The notes beneath the pieces were generated by a model. It had not been told where the DNA came from, did not search any database, and saw only the letters and a list, made by a program, of their open reading frames with translations. Source: Asterias amurensis (lineage: Eukaryota > Echinodermata > Asteroidea > Forcipulatida > Asteriidae). From it: DNA of 64,000 nt. The stretch covers positions 5,409,001 through 5,473,000 of the forward strand of contig NC_092648.1 in NCBI RefSeq assembly GCF_032118995.1, given 5' to 3'. The position numbers and the translations under genes were made by a program. This document shows, piece after piece, positions 1 through 11,028 of the stretch (the stretch's first letter is position 1; each line of letters opens with the position of its first letter).

Positions 1-281
1 ACAAACCTATGAAAATTTGGACTCATAACAGTGAAATTGCAAGAAAATGAAGAAAGAAAAAACACTCTTTCGCATGTTCTTTCAGATAGGAATAAAAGGC
101 TTCTGGCCAGAAGTCTTTCATTATATTAGTGAGAAACTACCTCTTTCTTAAAAACTGCGTTACTTCAAGGGGAACCGTTTCTCACAATGTTTTATCAACA
201 ACTCTCCTTTGCTTGTTAACAAGTAAGGTTTAATGCTAATATATATTTTGAGCAATTACCAAGCGTGTACAGTGCCTTTAA
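1..281. repeat. TTAA-flanked MITE, cut by window start
   Basis: This is a partial copy of a family that recurs at least ten times in the window. Shared words include CTCACAATGTTTTAT and CAAACCT(G)TGAAAATTT. It ends in a TTAA at 278-281. It is non-coding; its TTAA ends suggest mobilisation by a piggyBac-like transposase, which is an inference. Confidence 0.75.
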
Positions 282-472
282 ATCTTACACATAAAATTAA
301 CAAATATCCACAACTACTATATTTTTAATGCCTTAACGACATTTTATCCCATTATGGTTTGCTCCCCTCAAAGCCCTGAAGCCTTCAAGATTGTAGTGTT
401 ATAAAAAGTTACCCCAAAAAAGTATAGAGGTTACATACAAGGCAAATGGAAAAAGGGAAAGGTCAAAATGAC

Positions 473-844
473 CAGGGGTCGATTTCAGAGAGCAATAAAA
501 TTCATCATAAGACAAAATGTCAGTATCACCATAGTGATTTGTATTGTGACATCACACTTTACTCAGCAACTACGATGGACCCTTCCCATGAAATATGCTA
601 ATTACATTTATGCATGCGTACAGACCTTATTGGTTGGCAAACGCCATAGACTTGTGCACTAAGCAGACGCCCAATCGCGTCTGCGTCACGCAGCCATTAG
701 CCATGTACAAAACAGCGCGATTTTCCCTCATTTTGCCAACCAAAATGTTAGTGCGCAGCGCTGTGTGCTATTTACATATTTCATGGGAAGGGTCTATTGA
801 TTTGCAGTTACGATCAATTTTAGCTCATGTGAAATCGGCCCCTG
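473..844. repeat. CAGGGGTCGATTTC-ended MITE carrying a second element
   Basis: The outer element starts CAGGGGTCGATTTC and ends GAAATCGGCCCCTG. A sister copy without the inner insert lies at 50713-50856. At 577-795 a second inverted-repeat element, with ends GGACCCTTCCCATG and CATGGGAAGGGTCT, interrupts it and is flanked by AT on both sides. Both are non-coding. Confidence 0.7.
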
Positions 845-939
845 GCCCTCCTCTGGTGGTATCAATTAACCCATGCAAAGTTAATCTTATGAACCATAAA
901 TGTTTACTTAATCACAGTTTTTAATTTAAACTTGGCAAA

Positions 940-1090
940 AATATATAATAGTGGCTTCTTATACAGCCGTCACTCAGACACACTCAATGCGCTTTAACAT
1001 ACAGTATTTCCTGCAAGATATGTGAGACTACGTTTGAATTATGAGATCTACTCCTTTTACTTAGCACCTTGTAATGGTTTACAAGGTATC
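940..1090 (+). repeat. SINE-like fragment
   Basis: It shares the words AGTGGCTTCTTATA, ACATACAGTATTTCCTGCAAG and ACTACGTTTGAATTATGAGA with 34510-34690, so it is one dispersed family. No coding potential is seen. Confidence 0.5.
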
Positions 1091-1261
1091 TTCCAAATAT
1101 GATGTGCAAGAAAACTGTTGAGGTTTCAGAGAAAGACCTGAAAAGTTCAGCAAACTCTCTGGTTCTCTAACATAACGTCTGACTCAATAATATTCATTGC
1201 AAACTATAATTAGTGTTACACAAAACTATGAATGCTTTATTTTTAATTGCCACCTTAAACT

Positions 1262-1530
1262 GATCTAGAAAACATCCACATCTGTACCATACTCTCTTGA
1301 TGTAAAAGAGTGAAAAACACCCCTCGTTACATTTTGAGTTGTGCATCATTATTGCTCTTCAAAAAGAGTGGTGGTTACTTCACTCTTTTAGAGGGGTTTC
1401 ACTCCAGGACAGAGTGAAAAATCACTCAAAAATATGCAAACTTCAATCTAAAAGAGTGGTAGACCACTCGAAAAAGAGTTGTCCGTTATATGGCTCTTCA
1501 ACGAGTGCCTTTTCACTCCTTTACATTTAG
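1262..1530. repeat. Repeat dense in AAAGAGTG / CACTCTTT words
   Basis: The word AAAGAGTG and its reverse complement occur many times in about 270 bp on both strands. The start resembles 11238-11305 (AAAAGAGTGAAAAACACC). It looks like the end of a transposon with many short sub-terminal repeats. No ORF of interest is present. Confidence 0.45.
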
Positions 1531-1672
1531 AGAGAACAACCAACCTTTGGTAATTTACAATAGGCGGTATGCTTTAAGGAATAATAATATTAATAATACA
1601 AGGAATGTGTTGGAACTAATTATATTAGGGGTGTTAATCAAAAACATGTTTAATATTTTTTTTAATCTGTAG

Positions 1673-4600
1673 TCAATCTGTAGGGACAAGCCACGCAAAA
1701 TGGGTTAGACTGGTGTCCGCATAATTTCCCCAGAAATGTTGTGGCATGTGAAGTATTATGTTGTATAAGTGCTGCAAAAACAGACCACTTTTTGATGTTA
1801 GTGTAAAACACCCAAAGGGATTTTACATATACCTCTGTTCGGTTAAAAGGCACTTGATGAGCACTTGCACAGGTCTCAAGAATCGACAGGTAGATATCAT
1901 CTGCAGATGGCACACCTTCAAAATACAATTGAATAACATCAATTACACATTCAGTCATACAAAATCTTACTCCAGAGGACGATCAGAGCATATGGATTGC
2001 AACATCTTGTCGATGTTTTAGAAATCAGATAATCAAATGCCCCAAAATCTTTTCTTTGCCTCTCAGTTGCCCTTTCCCAACCCCCAAATATTTGCGGCTG
2101 GCACCGAGGCCAGTCAAGGTCTGGAGATTCTTGTTTTCAATGTGTTTAAGGAAATTGCAATTCCCTGAATGCATGGGTGAAAGAGAAATTATCTTTGAAT
2201 TTCAGCAAATTGACCCCTTGCTTGCACATCACACGCTGCGACTGCGCCAATAGGGGTTACGTGTAAACACTGCGTAGCCTAAAATGCGCACTTCATTCAA
2301 CAACACACAGTGACACTGACCACCAAAATGGCGCTTTCAAGATTATTTTGATGATGGCGTCAGGTGAATTGGGTCAATACCTACTCTTCATTGCGATTTC
2401 ATGGTGAATTCACAGCAGCAATTGTTCATCCCGGGATGACATGTAACCATGAAAACCCCGTTATACAAAATGTTCAGGAATGCCTTTGATAGCGTCCAAA
2501 CATGCACAGACACTCTATTGTGTTGACTGAACAATGCGTGAACTCACCATGCTACACTGTTTCCCCATGACAAAATGCAACAAAATATTTTGATTCATGC
2601 TCAAAGCCTATTGTTATTAAACTATCCAAATACTATAGATGCATTATCAAATTGATGCTTCTTCATAAATTTACCTTTTGATGAAGAACACATCAATGAA
2701 TCTTGGTGTTGGGCTGCATTCCCATCAGGCATCTACTTCTGGAGAGGGAGACTTCATCTGACGATGGGGTGTCTGTATCTAGGCTAAATGCAAAAAAAAA
2801 AAATATATATATATATATATATTCCGTGAAAAGAGGCTTATACAGCAACAGTTTAAAAATGTTGATGATTTGAGGCATTGTATGGTGAGGTATCAATATA
2901 TATTTGGTTTGCGGTAACACCATGTGTGTATCTACTTGCCAGGTATATTTTGTTCTTTAGAGAACCTCTATATTCTACTACCGCGATGTAGATTTATCGG
3001 ATTGTTCGAGAGATTTCTCAGTTCTGAAAAGAACTGTCCTGCTTTTCAACTACTCCCTGTGAGGTATAGAAAATTGGATGGGACTACTACTTTAGCTTAT
3101 AATATCAGTAATCAGCACTACCGCAGAGTGAGTTCTTAACTGAACAGTACAACTAGCTTGGTCTAGTCATCATGGGACTACTACTTTAGCTTATAATATC
3201 AGTAATCAGCACTACCGCAGAGTGAGTTCTTAACTGAACAGTACAACTAGCTTGGTCTAGTCATCATGGGACTACTACTTTAGCTTATACTATCAGTAAT
3301 CAGCACTACCGCAGAGTGAGTTCTTAACTGAACAGTACGACTAGCTTGGTCTAGTCATCGTCAGGAGACTGATCGTCAGGAGACTGAAGAGATAAGAGAT
3401 AAGAGAGAAGTGGGCCTGTTTATAGGAGTTCAGAGGCTTCAGTGTAAAGTCAATCACCCCATTTAAAAATGCTTTGACTAAAAGATACCTGGTTTACAGC
3501 TTGTGGTATTAAACGCTATCAAAATTGGTGCCTCTCCCCCTGGCCTGTCCACCGAGGGTGCAGTGCATACGTAACAATAACAATTTGGTGTTAAGTTTTT
3601 GATATAAAATGTAATGTACCAATTTCTAGAGAATATAGTGTAATCCAGTAATCTAGGCCTTTGTGCCACATATAATGCTTATGAGGGTGGGTCGTTCAAA
3701 AATTGTCACAGCCCATGGCACGATGGTTTAAGGGCTTCAGTGACACTGGGTAGGTATTCTTTTGTTTAAGTTGTCACACGAAGGAACGCATCGGATCACG
3801 GGCGTGCCCATGACATCATTTATCCATGCTCCTTTAATAAATTTACCTGCTATTGGAGCAGACATCATTGAATCTTGAGGCTTGGCTGCATTCCAATCAT
3901 GCATCTACTTCTGGAGAAGGAGACTTCATCTGACGATGATGTGTTTGTATCTAGGCTAAATGCAAACAAAATAAAAACAATATTTTGTGAAAGAGGTTTG
4001 CAGCAACAGTTTAAAAATGTATATGATTTGAGGCATTGCATGGTGAGGTATCAATACATATTTGGTTTGCGGTAACACCATGTGTGTACCTACTTGCCAG
4101 GTAGAGTTTTTTCTTTAGAGAACTATTTCTATATTCTACTACCGCAATGTAGATTTATTGGATTGTTCAAGAGATTTCTCAGTTCTGAAAGAACTGCCCT
4201 GCTTTGTAACTACTACCTGGGAGGTACAGTAAATTATATGGGACTACTACTTTAGCTTATAGGATCGTTGTTAACTGCACTACCGCAGAGTGAGTTCTTA
4301 AAATGGTGCCAACATTAGGACTAGCTTGCTCTAGTCATCGTCAGGAAACTGAAGAGATAAGAGAGAAGTGGGCCTATTTATAGGGGTTCAGAGGCTTCAG
4401 TGTAAAGTTAATCACCGCATTTAAAAATGCTTTGACCGAAAAGAGGACACCATACGGGTTATCTCAAAATACCTGGTTTACAGCTTGGGGTATCAAACAC
4501 TACCAAAAGGGTCCCTCTCCCCTTTGCTTGTCCACCGAGGGTGCACATAGGTAAACAATTAACATTTTGATGTTAAGTTTTTGATTTAAAATGTTATGTA

Positions 4601-7600
4601 TCAATTTCTAGAGAAAATAGTGTAATCCAATATTCTAGGCCTTTGTGCCACATATAATGCTTTGAGGGTGGGTCATTCAAAAATTGTCACAGCCCGTGCC
4701 ACGATGGTTAAAGGGCTTCAGTGACACTGGGTAGGTTTTCTTTTGTTTAAGTTGTCGCGCGAAGGAATGATCGGATTGCGGGCTTGCCCATGAAATCATT
4801 TTTCCATGCTCCTTTAATAAATTTACCTGCTATTGGAGCAGACATCATTGAATTTTGAGGCTTGGCTGCATTCCCATCATGCATCTTCTTCTGGAGAGGG
4901 AGACTTCATCTGATGATGATGTGTCTGTATCTAGGCTAAATGCAAACAAAATAAAAACAATATTTTGTGAAAGACGTTTGTAGCAACAGTTTAAAAATGT
5001 ATATGATTTGAGGCATTGCATGGTGAGGTATCAATACATATTTGGTTTGCGGTAACACCATGTGTGTATCTACTTGCCAGGTAAAGTTTTTTCTTTTGAG
5101 AACTTTTTCTATATTCTACTACCGCAATGTAGATTTATTGGATTGTTCAAGAGATTTCTCAGTTCTGAAAAGAACTGTCCTGCTTTTCAACTACTCCCTG
5201 TGAGGTATAAAAAATTGGATGGGACTACTACTTTAGCTTATAGGATCCTTATTAACTGCGCTACCGCAGAGTGTGTTCTTAAAATGGTCTCAATATTACA
5301 ACTAGCTTGCTCTAGTCATCGTCAGGAAACTGAAGAGATAAGAGAGAAGTGGGTCTATTTATAGGGGCTCAGAGGCTTCAGTATAAAGTCAATCACCGCA
5401 TTTAAAAATGCTTTGACCGAAAAGAGGACACCATACAGGTTATCTCAAAATACCTGGTTTCCAGCTTGTGGTATCAAACACTATCAAAATTAGTCCCTCT
5501 CCCCCAGGCGTGTCTACCATGGGTGCAGTGCATACGTAAACAATTAACATTTTGATGTTAAGTTTTTGATTTAAAATGTTATGTATCAATTTCTAGAGAA
5601 AATAGTGTAATCCAATATTCTAGGCCTTGGTGCCACATATAATGCTTATGAGGGTGGGTCGTTCAAAAATTGTCACAGCCCGTGCCACGATGGTTAAAGG
5701 GCTTCAGTGACACTGGGTAGGTTTTCTTTTGTTTAAGTTGTCGCGCGAAGGAATGATCGGATCGCGGGCGTGCCCATGAAATCATTTATCCATGCTCCTT
5801 TAATAAATTTACCTGCTATTGGAATCAGACATCATTGAAGCTTGAGGCTGGGCTTCATTCCAATCATGCATCTACTTTTGGAGAGGTAGACTTCATCAAT
5901 GGCGTGTCTGCAGTTAGCCTATAATGTAAACAAAACAAAAACAATATTTTGTAATAGGGATTAATATGTTCGGGAACAAAGAGAAACAAGCAGGTGAGGA
6001 ATTAGCTAAGCAGTTAAGGGATTTGCTAAAAAGGAACTGTTTATAAATTATGTGAACCTTCAAAGCACCCACTAAAGAAACACGGCGTGCTGGCACAACT
6101 GGCTAAAAACCATACCAGTTACATGGGGCAAGCGCCTTGTTTATCACAATAAGTGTTCTGGGTTCTTTTACATGCATAACAAAAGAATATGCGGTATGCC
6201 ATTTGCGTGTTAGATTCAAGTTGCCACTTAAATTTGAATTCATCAGACTATCGAGAAAGTTGCTATGTCACAAGATTAGGGGCAAGCTTTTGTAAAGTTA
6301 CACCCGTACACAAGCCTGAATGGACGCACAATGGTCACAGGGTTTGCTCATCTTGAGGCTGCTATGCAAAGGCTTGTCCCGAACCATTTGACAAAGCAAC
6401 TGTCTCTAAAAGCTGAGAAACTAAAATGTAAGCGATACATTGTGACTAAGCAAGTCATTGTACCATCACTGCAATAATCTATCTTTCTGAAAGTTTGTAT
6501 ATATACTCAGCGCCTTGAGTACCTTGTTTGGTAGATACGTGCGCTATATAAGACTTTGATATTATTTTCTTATTAAATGAATTTCACTACAGAACGCAGC
6601 CATTATTATTATTACCAGACATTATTCAAGTCCTTTACACCCCTCCCCAGTGGGGTAACTGTAAGGGGGCTCAGGTCGGGGGGGGGGGGGGGGTGGGGGA
6701 TTGATGTCAATGCCCCCAAGGTGCCCTCCCCAATTTGAAATTTGATACTACAATAATTACCAGAAAATAATGTTAAGTATTATAAACTTTTATGGAGCAC
6801 TGGTGGCGTATAACTTCAAAATTCAAACCACAAATATTTGATGTACCAAATATTTGATGAACATGTACCTTTGCAATGGACAGTTATTATATTTCACTTA
6901 AAGGGAAGGTACACTGTTGATTCTTGCAGTTCATAATCATAGGTTAAAGACAGTGGACAGTACACTATTGGTTATTGTCAAAGACCAGTGTTCTCACTTG
7001 GTGTATCTATGCATAAAATAACAAACCTGTGAAAATTTGATGTCAGTTGGTCAATGGAGTTGGGAGAAAATGATGTAAGAAAAAACACCCTTGTTGGACG
7101 AATTTGTGTGCTTTCAGATAGGAATAAAAGACTTCTAGCTAGAAGTCTTTTATTTATCTGTACCATCATTTCAAACCAGTACAAATTTTAACCAAGTGAT
7201 TAAACTTAAATCATGTAACCTTTTGAAATGTGCAATTTCTATTACTTACAGATCACAACTTAATTCCATGACAGTGTAAATTTCTGTCAATTATAATGTA
7301 AAGCCACAGGGAGAACACACCCTTTTTTTATATTATTTTCCGACCATTGACGGGTCTCCAGAACAGGCTCTCACAAACTGATGTGACCTGATAAAACATG
7401 TAAAACCGGTACAAAGTGTTTGGTATCTCATGCAGTTTCTTGCAAGGGCCAAGCAGTTTCAGGCAGTAGGCCCTACAGTGAATAATGGGTCAATGCAGGA
7501 ACCTAAGATAAATTGATGAACTCACAAATGTTTTAATACTCGGGAGTTTCCCTTACCTTTTATTAAGGAGAGAGCAGTTCATGACCATTGTACATTGTTA

Positions 7601-9114
7601 GGAAGTTTTTCAACTGCAGGTCTCAGACATGCTTCTTAGGTGACAAGTACAGATCTATGTGGAGCTGATGGTATCCCTCACTGCATGAAAACAAAGAACA
7701 AAAATATGCGTAAAATAGCTTTTCAATACAGGTAATTAATAAGTAATGGAACTCTTTAAGTATAGTAGTTTATCATTACTATTTTCTCGTTCAATTAAAG
7801 GGACGTACACGTTGCCTTTGATTGGTCGAGTTCGTCCATGTAAAGCCTACGAAACCATTTGTTATAAAATGCATATATGGTTAACTTAAAAGATGTTTTA
7901 AATACAGAATTTAATGATTCACACAAATAATGCCTCGAAATTGGATGGTTTTCCTTTTACTTTGCGAACTATTCAGTCAGTCGGTCATTTTATGGAGTCA
8001 AAATGGCGTGCCGTGCCAGTATTTTCCTTATTTCCCTTTATCATTAGCGTACAGGCAAAATGTTTCCAGACACGAAAACAGATATCTGAGCAAGCCATTT
8101 TAAAAACTATATTCAGCATTTCTTTCAGTCCACACGTTTAGCATTTCCGTACAGCCTATATCCACAAACTTCTGAGCGTTTTCTGTGTGTGTGTCAAGCT
8201 TGCTGGGAAACCCATAATTACAAACCTCTAAATAAGCAAAAATTGGTAAATGTCAAAGACCAGTTTCTCACTTGTTGTATCTCAACATATGCATAAAATA
8301 ACAAACCTGTGAAAATATTTCAGATGCTTGATTTCGAGACCTCAAATTCTAAATCTGAGGTCTCGAAATCACATTTGTGGAAAATTACTTCTTTCTAAAA
8401 AAATATGTCACTTTAGAGGGAGCCGTTTCTCACAATGTTTCATACTATCAACCTCTCCCCATTACTCGTTACCAAGAAAGGTTTTACGATAATCATTATT
8501 TTGAGTTATTACCCAGTGTCCACTGCCTTTAAATGCTGATAAAAACCTGAAAAAATATTGGATAACTTTCCGTATGGCGCCACCACTTTTTCACTAATTT
8601 TTACAAAAAGGGATATCTCATTGAGGTAAATTAGATACTATATTATTTCATACCGAGTGAAAATGTGGTGGCGCCATACGGAAACTTTTCCGCGGAAAAT
8701 TCGGCAATGAATAACTCTCATTCATTAAAACGATTTCTTACTTACGAAATTGTAGATTTTTTTCCCTAAAAATTAGTTCCAGCAGAGCGTCATTTGCGAG
8801 GACAGTAGCAATCCATCATGCAGTAAAATTTTCTAAAATTATTGACCAGGAATTGAGCAGGTTGATAACCGCCGCGGGAACAAAGATTGTGCAAGTACGT
8901 CGATACGAAACAGTCCAAAAACCATGTGTGAAGCTTGTGCCGAAAAACCCCCAAAGTTTATTAAAATTCCTGGAGTGAAAGTCCATATATAACAAGATCA
9001 AAATAATTACAACCAAATTTGTAACTCACCATCACGATTTTGTGGAAGCTGTCCTTTGAACTCGGTGTAATCCTGTTGGAGAATAAAATATGGAGACATT
9101 TTGACATCGGCCAT
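1673..9114 (-). CDS. Candidate small gene of unknown function, 3 exons
   Basis: I do not recognise this protein. Three minus-strand exons fit one open frame: 9030-9114 (start codon in a good context, AAGATGG; codon phase 1; donor GTGAGT), 1833-1915 (T-rich acceptor, donor GTATAT) and 1673-1771 (acceptor TTTTTGCAG, ending in TGA). They would encode 88 residues: MADVKMSPYFILQQ..., then VPSADDIYLSILETCASAHQ..., ending LTHFAWLVPTD. An ATTAAA lies just after the stop. The promoter side holds TCACGTGACGT (9154-9164 region). Weak points are the 7 kb first intron, which is full of repeats, the unusually short 61-bp second intron, and the lack of a family match. The exons could belong to two genes, extra exons could be missing, or the assignment may be wrong. 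If the 61-bp intron is not used, exon 2 reads on as an open frame to about 1662. Confidence 0.3.
2689..5905. repeat. Tandem array of about 980-bp units (3 plus a partial copy)
   Basis: The word GACATCATTGAA recurs at about 2689, 3861, 4841 and 5828, giving spacings of 1172, 980 and 987. The first unit is longer because a 93-bp segment (GGACTACTACTTTAGCTTAT...) is repeated three times at about 3080-3360. Each unit contains GGTTTGCGGTAACACCATG, a word also present in small MITEs elsewhere in the window. Short ORFs in the units are not conserved in frame length and look non-coding. Confidence 0.85.
6477..6590 (+). repeat. SINE 3' tail fragment
   Basis: The tail CAGCGCCTTGAGTA...TGCGCTATATAAGACTTT followed by an ATT-rich end matches 52535-52615. 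A G-run follows at about 6680-6693. Confidence 0.5.
6945..7175. repeat. TTAA-family MITE, partial
   Basis: It begins TTAAAGACAGTGGACAG and runs through ATGCATAAAATAACAAACC and GAAAAAACACCCTTGT. The second half is missing. Confidence 0.6.
7795..8010. repeat. Half copy of the 390-bp TTAA foldback family
   Basis: It starts TTAAAGGGACGTACACGTTGCC and follows the left arm of the complete copies at 39161 and 48837 (TATAAAATGCATAT..., GGTTTTCCTTTTAC...). The right arm is absent. Confidence 0.6.
8247..8532. repeat. TTAA-family MITE
   Basis: It contains the central inverted pair ATTTCGAGACCTCA / TGAGGTCTCGAAAT and ends CCACTGCCTTTAA at 8532. The left terminus is degraded. Confidence 0.75.
8560..8691. 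repeat. 132-bp MITE with GTATGGCGCCACCAC arms
   Basis: The ends are GGATAACTTTCCGTATGGCG and CGCCATACGGAAACTTTTCC. A second copy of nearly identical length lies at 63602-63734, where an 8-bp target duplication is visible. Confidence 0.85.
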
Positions 9115-9153
9115 CTTGTCTTCAAAAACGGGCGGCGAAACAAGCTGCCTGTA

Positions 9154-9164
9154 TCACGTGACGT
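9154..9164. promoter_or_regulatory. E-box / CRE-like promoter motif
   Basis: TCACGTGACGT contains the CACGTG E-box and a TGACGT half-CRE. It sits 40 bp upstream of the candidate start codon at 9114 on the minus strand. An AAGATGGCCG at that start codon resembles a YY1-type promoter word. Function is inferred from the motif and its position. Confidence 0.35.
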
Positions 9165-9792
9165 TACAACGGCTTTCAGAAACTAATTTGCATAAGGGGC
9201 GATTTCGCATTGGGCATCATTGTCTGGTCGTAGATAGTTTTGTTCTTTACCTGGAGTTGTAATCTCTCCACACAAAAAAATAATTAGAAGCACATTACAA
9301 ATGTTAAAATTAAAAAATAAAGACATGATTATGATTATAGCTTAGTTAGAAAATTCCTCAAGGTTGTAATACATATATGCCCATGCGCAGTAAAGCATCA
9401 CGTGACCATGCAACTCCCGGTCTTGCGATTTGCAAAAAACAAAGTCCTCATCAATGAAAAAATGATCATTATTTGATATTTTCTGGAGTTTAAGTCCAAT
9501 ATAACCGAAGAAATGATTTTGTAAAACTATGCGAGTATTTTTGTTATGTTTACAGTTGAGTGGACCAGAAAAGTGTCGCTTAACGGAAACAGGTTACCAG
9601 ACAAGTACACTAATTCACATTGCAACAGGTGCCTCGATCTTTAGAAATTTACTAAACAGTATTTTCTGCTTAACATCTATATGAAACTGTGCCCTGAAAA
9701 AAAATGACGACTCCAAATATTTATCACTACCACAAAGTATGCTATTTATGTAAAATTTTATATTTTAATAATAACCTGATTCAACTATTATA

Positions 9793-9953
9793 CAAATAAT
9801 GAATGTTTATGAGTGCAATGTTGCAAATAATGTTCATGAGTTGAAAGATGGAATGTTCTATTCAACGAGGCGGAGCCGAGTTGAATGAAACATTTCATCT
9901 TTCAACTCATGAACATTATTTGCAACATTGCACTCATAAACATTCATTATTTG
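9793..9953. repeat. 161-bp foldback with a short loop
   Basis: The arms begin CAAATAATGAATGTTTATGA and are near-perfect inverted copies of one another for about 60 bp. The centre is CAACGAGGCGGAGCCGAGTTG. No ORF is present. The rest of 9250-10470 is AT-rich with no gene that I can support. Confidence 0.85.
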
Positions 9954-10475
9954 TTTTATATAACATAAAATGTTTATATAACATAAATGTTTTATATAAC
10001 ATAAAATGACCGTTCGATTTTCCCTCTACGGTCCGGGGATCACCTCGGGAGTCGTAGTTTTAACCATAGCACGAGTTAAAGCAGTCAATATTTGTATAAT
10101 ATAAACAGAAGGTGCATTCAACATGCCCATTATTGCTTCTTTGTCTATATTTGATATTATGTACATCAGCTCAGTTGGCAGGTATTTGACAATTCACAAT
10201 TCCTTGTGCCCACTACTCTCAATATTTTAAAACAATATCCATATGTAATTTTAAATGCTCCTTTGCTTCGCTCATACGCATGACAAACAGTTTAATTCTA
10301 TTGGAATACCAATAATCACAATTAAGACACAGGTTTATGATTCTGATCAATTTATTGTTAATGGTATAGCATGGGAGAGGGCCGGCTGCTCAATATTAAA
10401 AAAAAAAAAAAAACAGCCGAATATTATAATTATGACGCACGATATTCCGCGTCTTTGTACATTATCTCAAATTGT

Positions 10476-10863
10476 TTAAAGACAGTGTACACTATTGGTA
10501 TTTTGTCCAAAAAACAGTCTTCTCTCGTGGTGTATCTCAACATATGCATAAAATATTAAACCTGTGAAAATTTGAGCTCGATTGGTCGTCGGAGTTGCAA
10601 GATAACTATGAAAGAAAAAACACCCTTGTCACACGAAGTTGTATGCGTTAAGATGGTTGATTTCGAGACCTCAAGTTCTAAACTTGAGGTCTCGAAATCA
10701 AATTCGTGGAAAATTGCTCCTTCCTCCAAAACTAGGTCACTTCAGAGGGAGCCGTTTCTCACAATGTTTTGTACCATCAACCTCTCCCCATTACTCGTTA
10801 CAAAGTAGGGTTTTATGTCAATAATTATTTTGAGTAATTACCAATAGTGTCCACTGCCTTTAA
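10476..10863. repeat. Complete TTAA-family MITE
   Basis: It runs from TTAAAGACAGTGTACACTATTGG to CCAATAGTGTCCACTGCCTTTAA, with TTAA at both ends (10476 and 10860) and a central ATTTCGAGACCTCA inverted pair. It lies just downstream of the mARC 3' end, where an ATTAAA at about 10959-10964 (minus) could serve as poly(A) signal. Confidence 0.85.
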
Positions 10864-11028
10864 ACATTTTCCATTATACTTTTTATATACAATTCTATAA
10901 GTTTTTACCCAGAAAAGTAAGACGTCGAATTTTAATTTTGTCAGAAAATTAAACCACCGTTTTAATGGCCCCTACCAGTGCCTTAAACAGCTTTATACAA
11001 TGTGGCCCAGTCATTTAGACACCATGGA

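Noticed and set aside
7530-7684. Possible terminal exon on the minus strand (EGYHQLHIDLYLSPKKHV, then stop, then AATAAA)
   Set aside because: It has a plausible acceptor and poly(A) word, but its phase does not fit the candidate exon at 9030-9114 and no partner exon was found.
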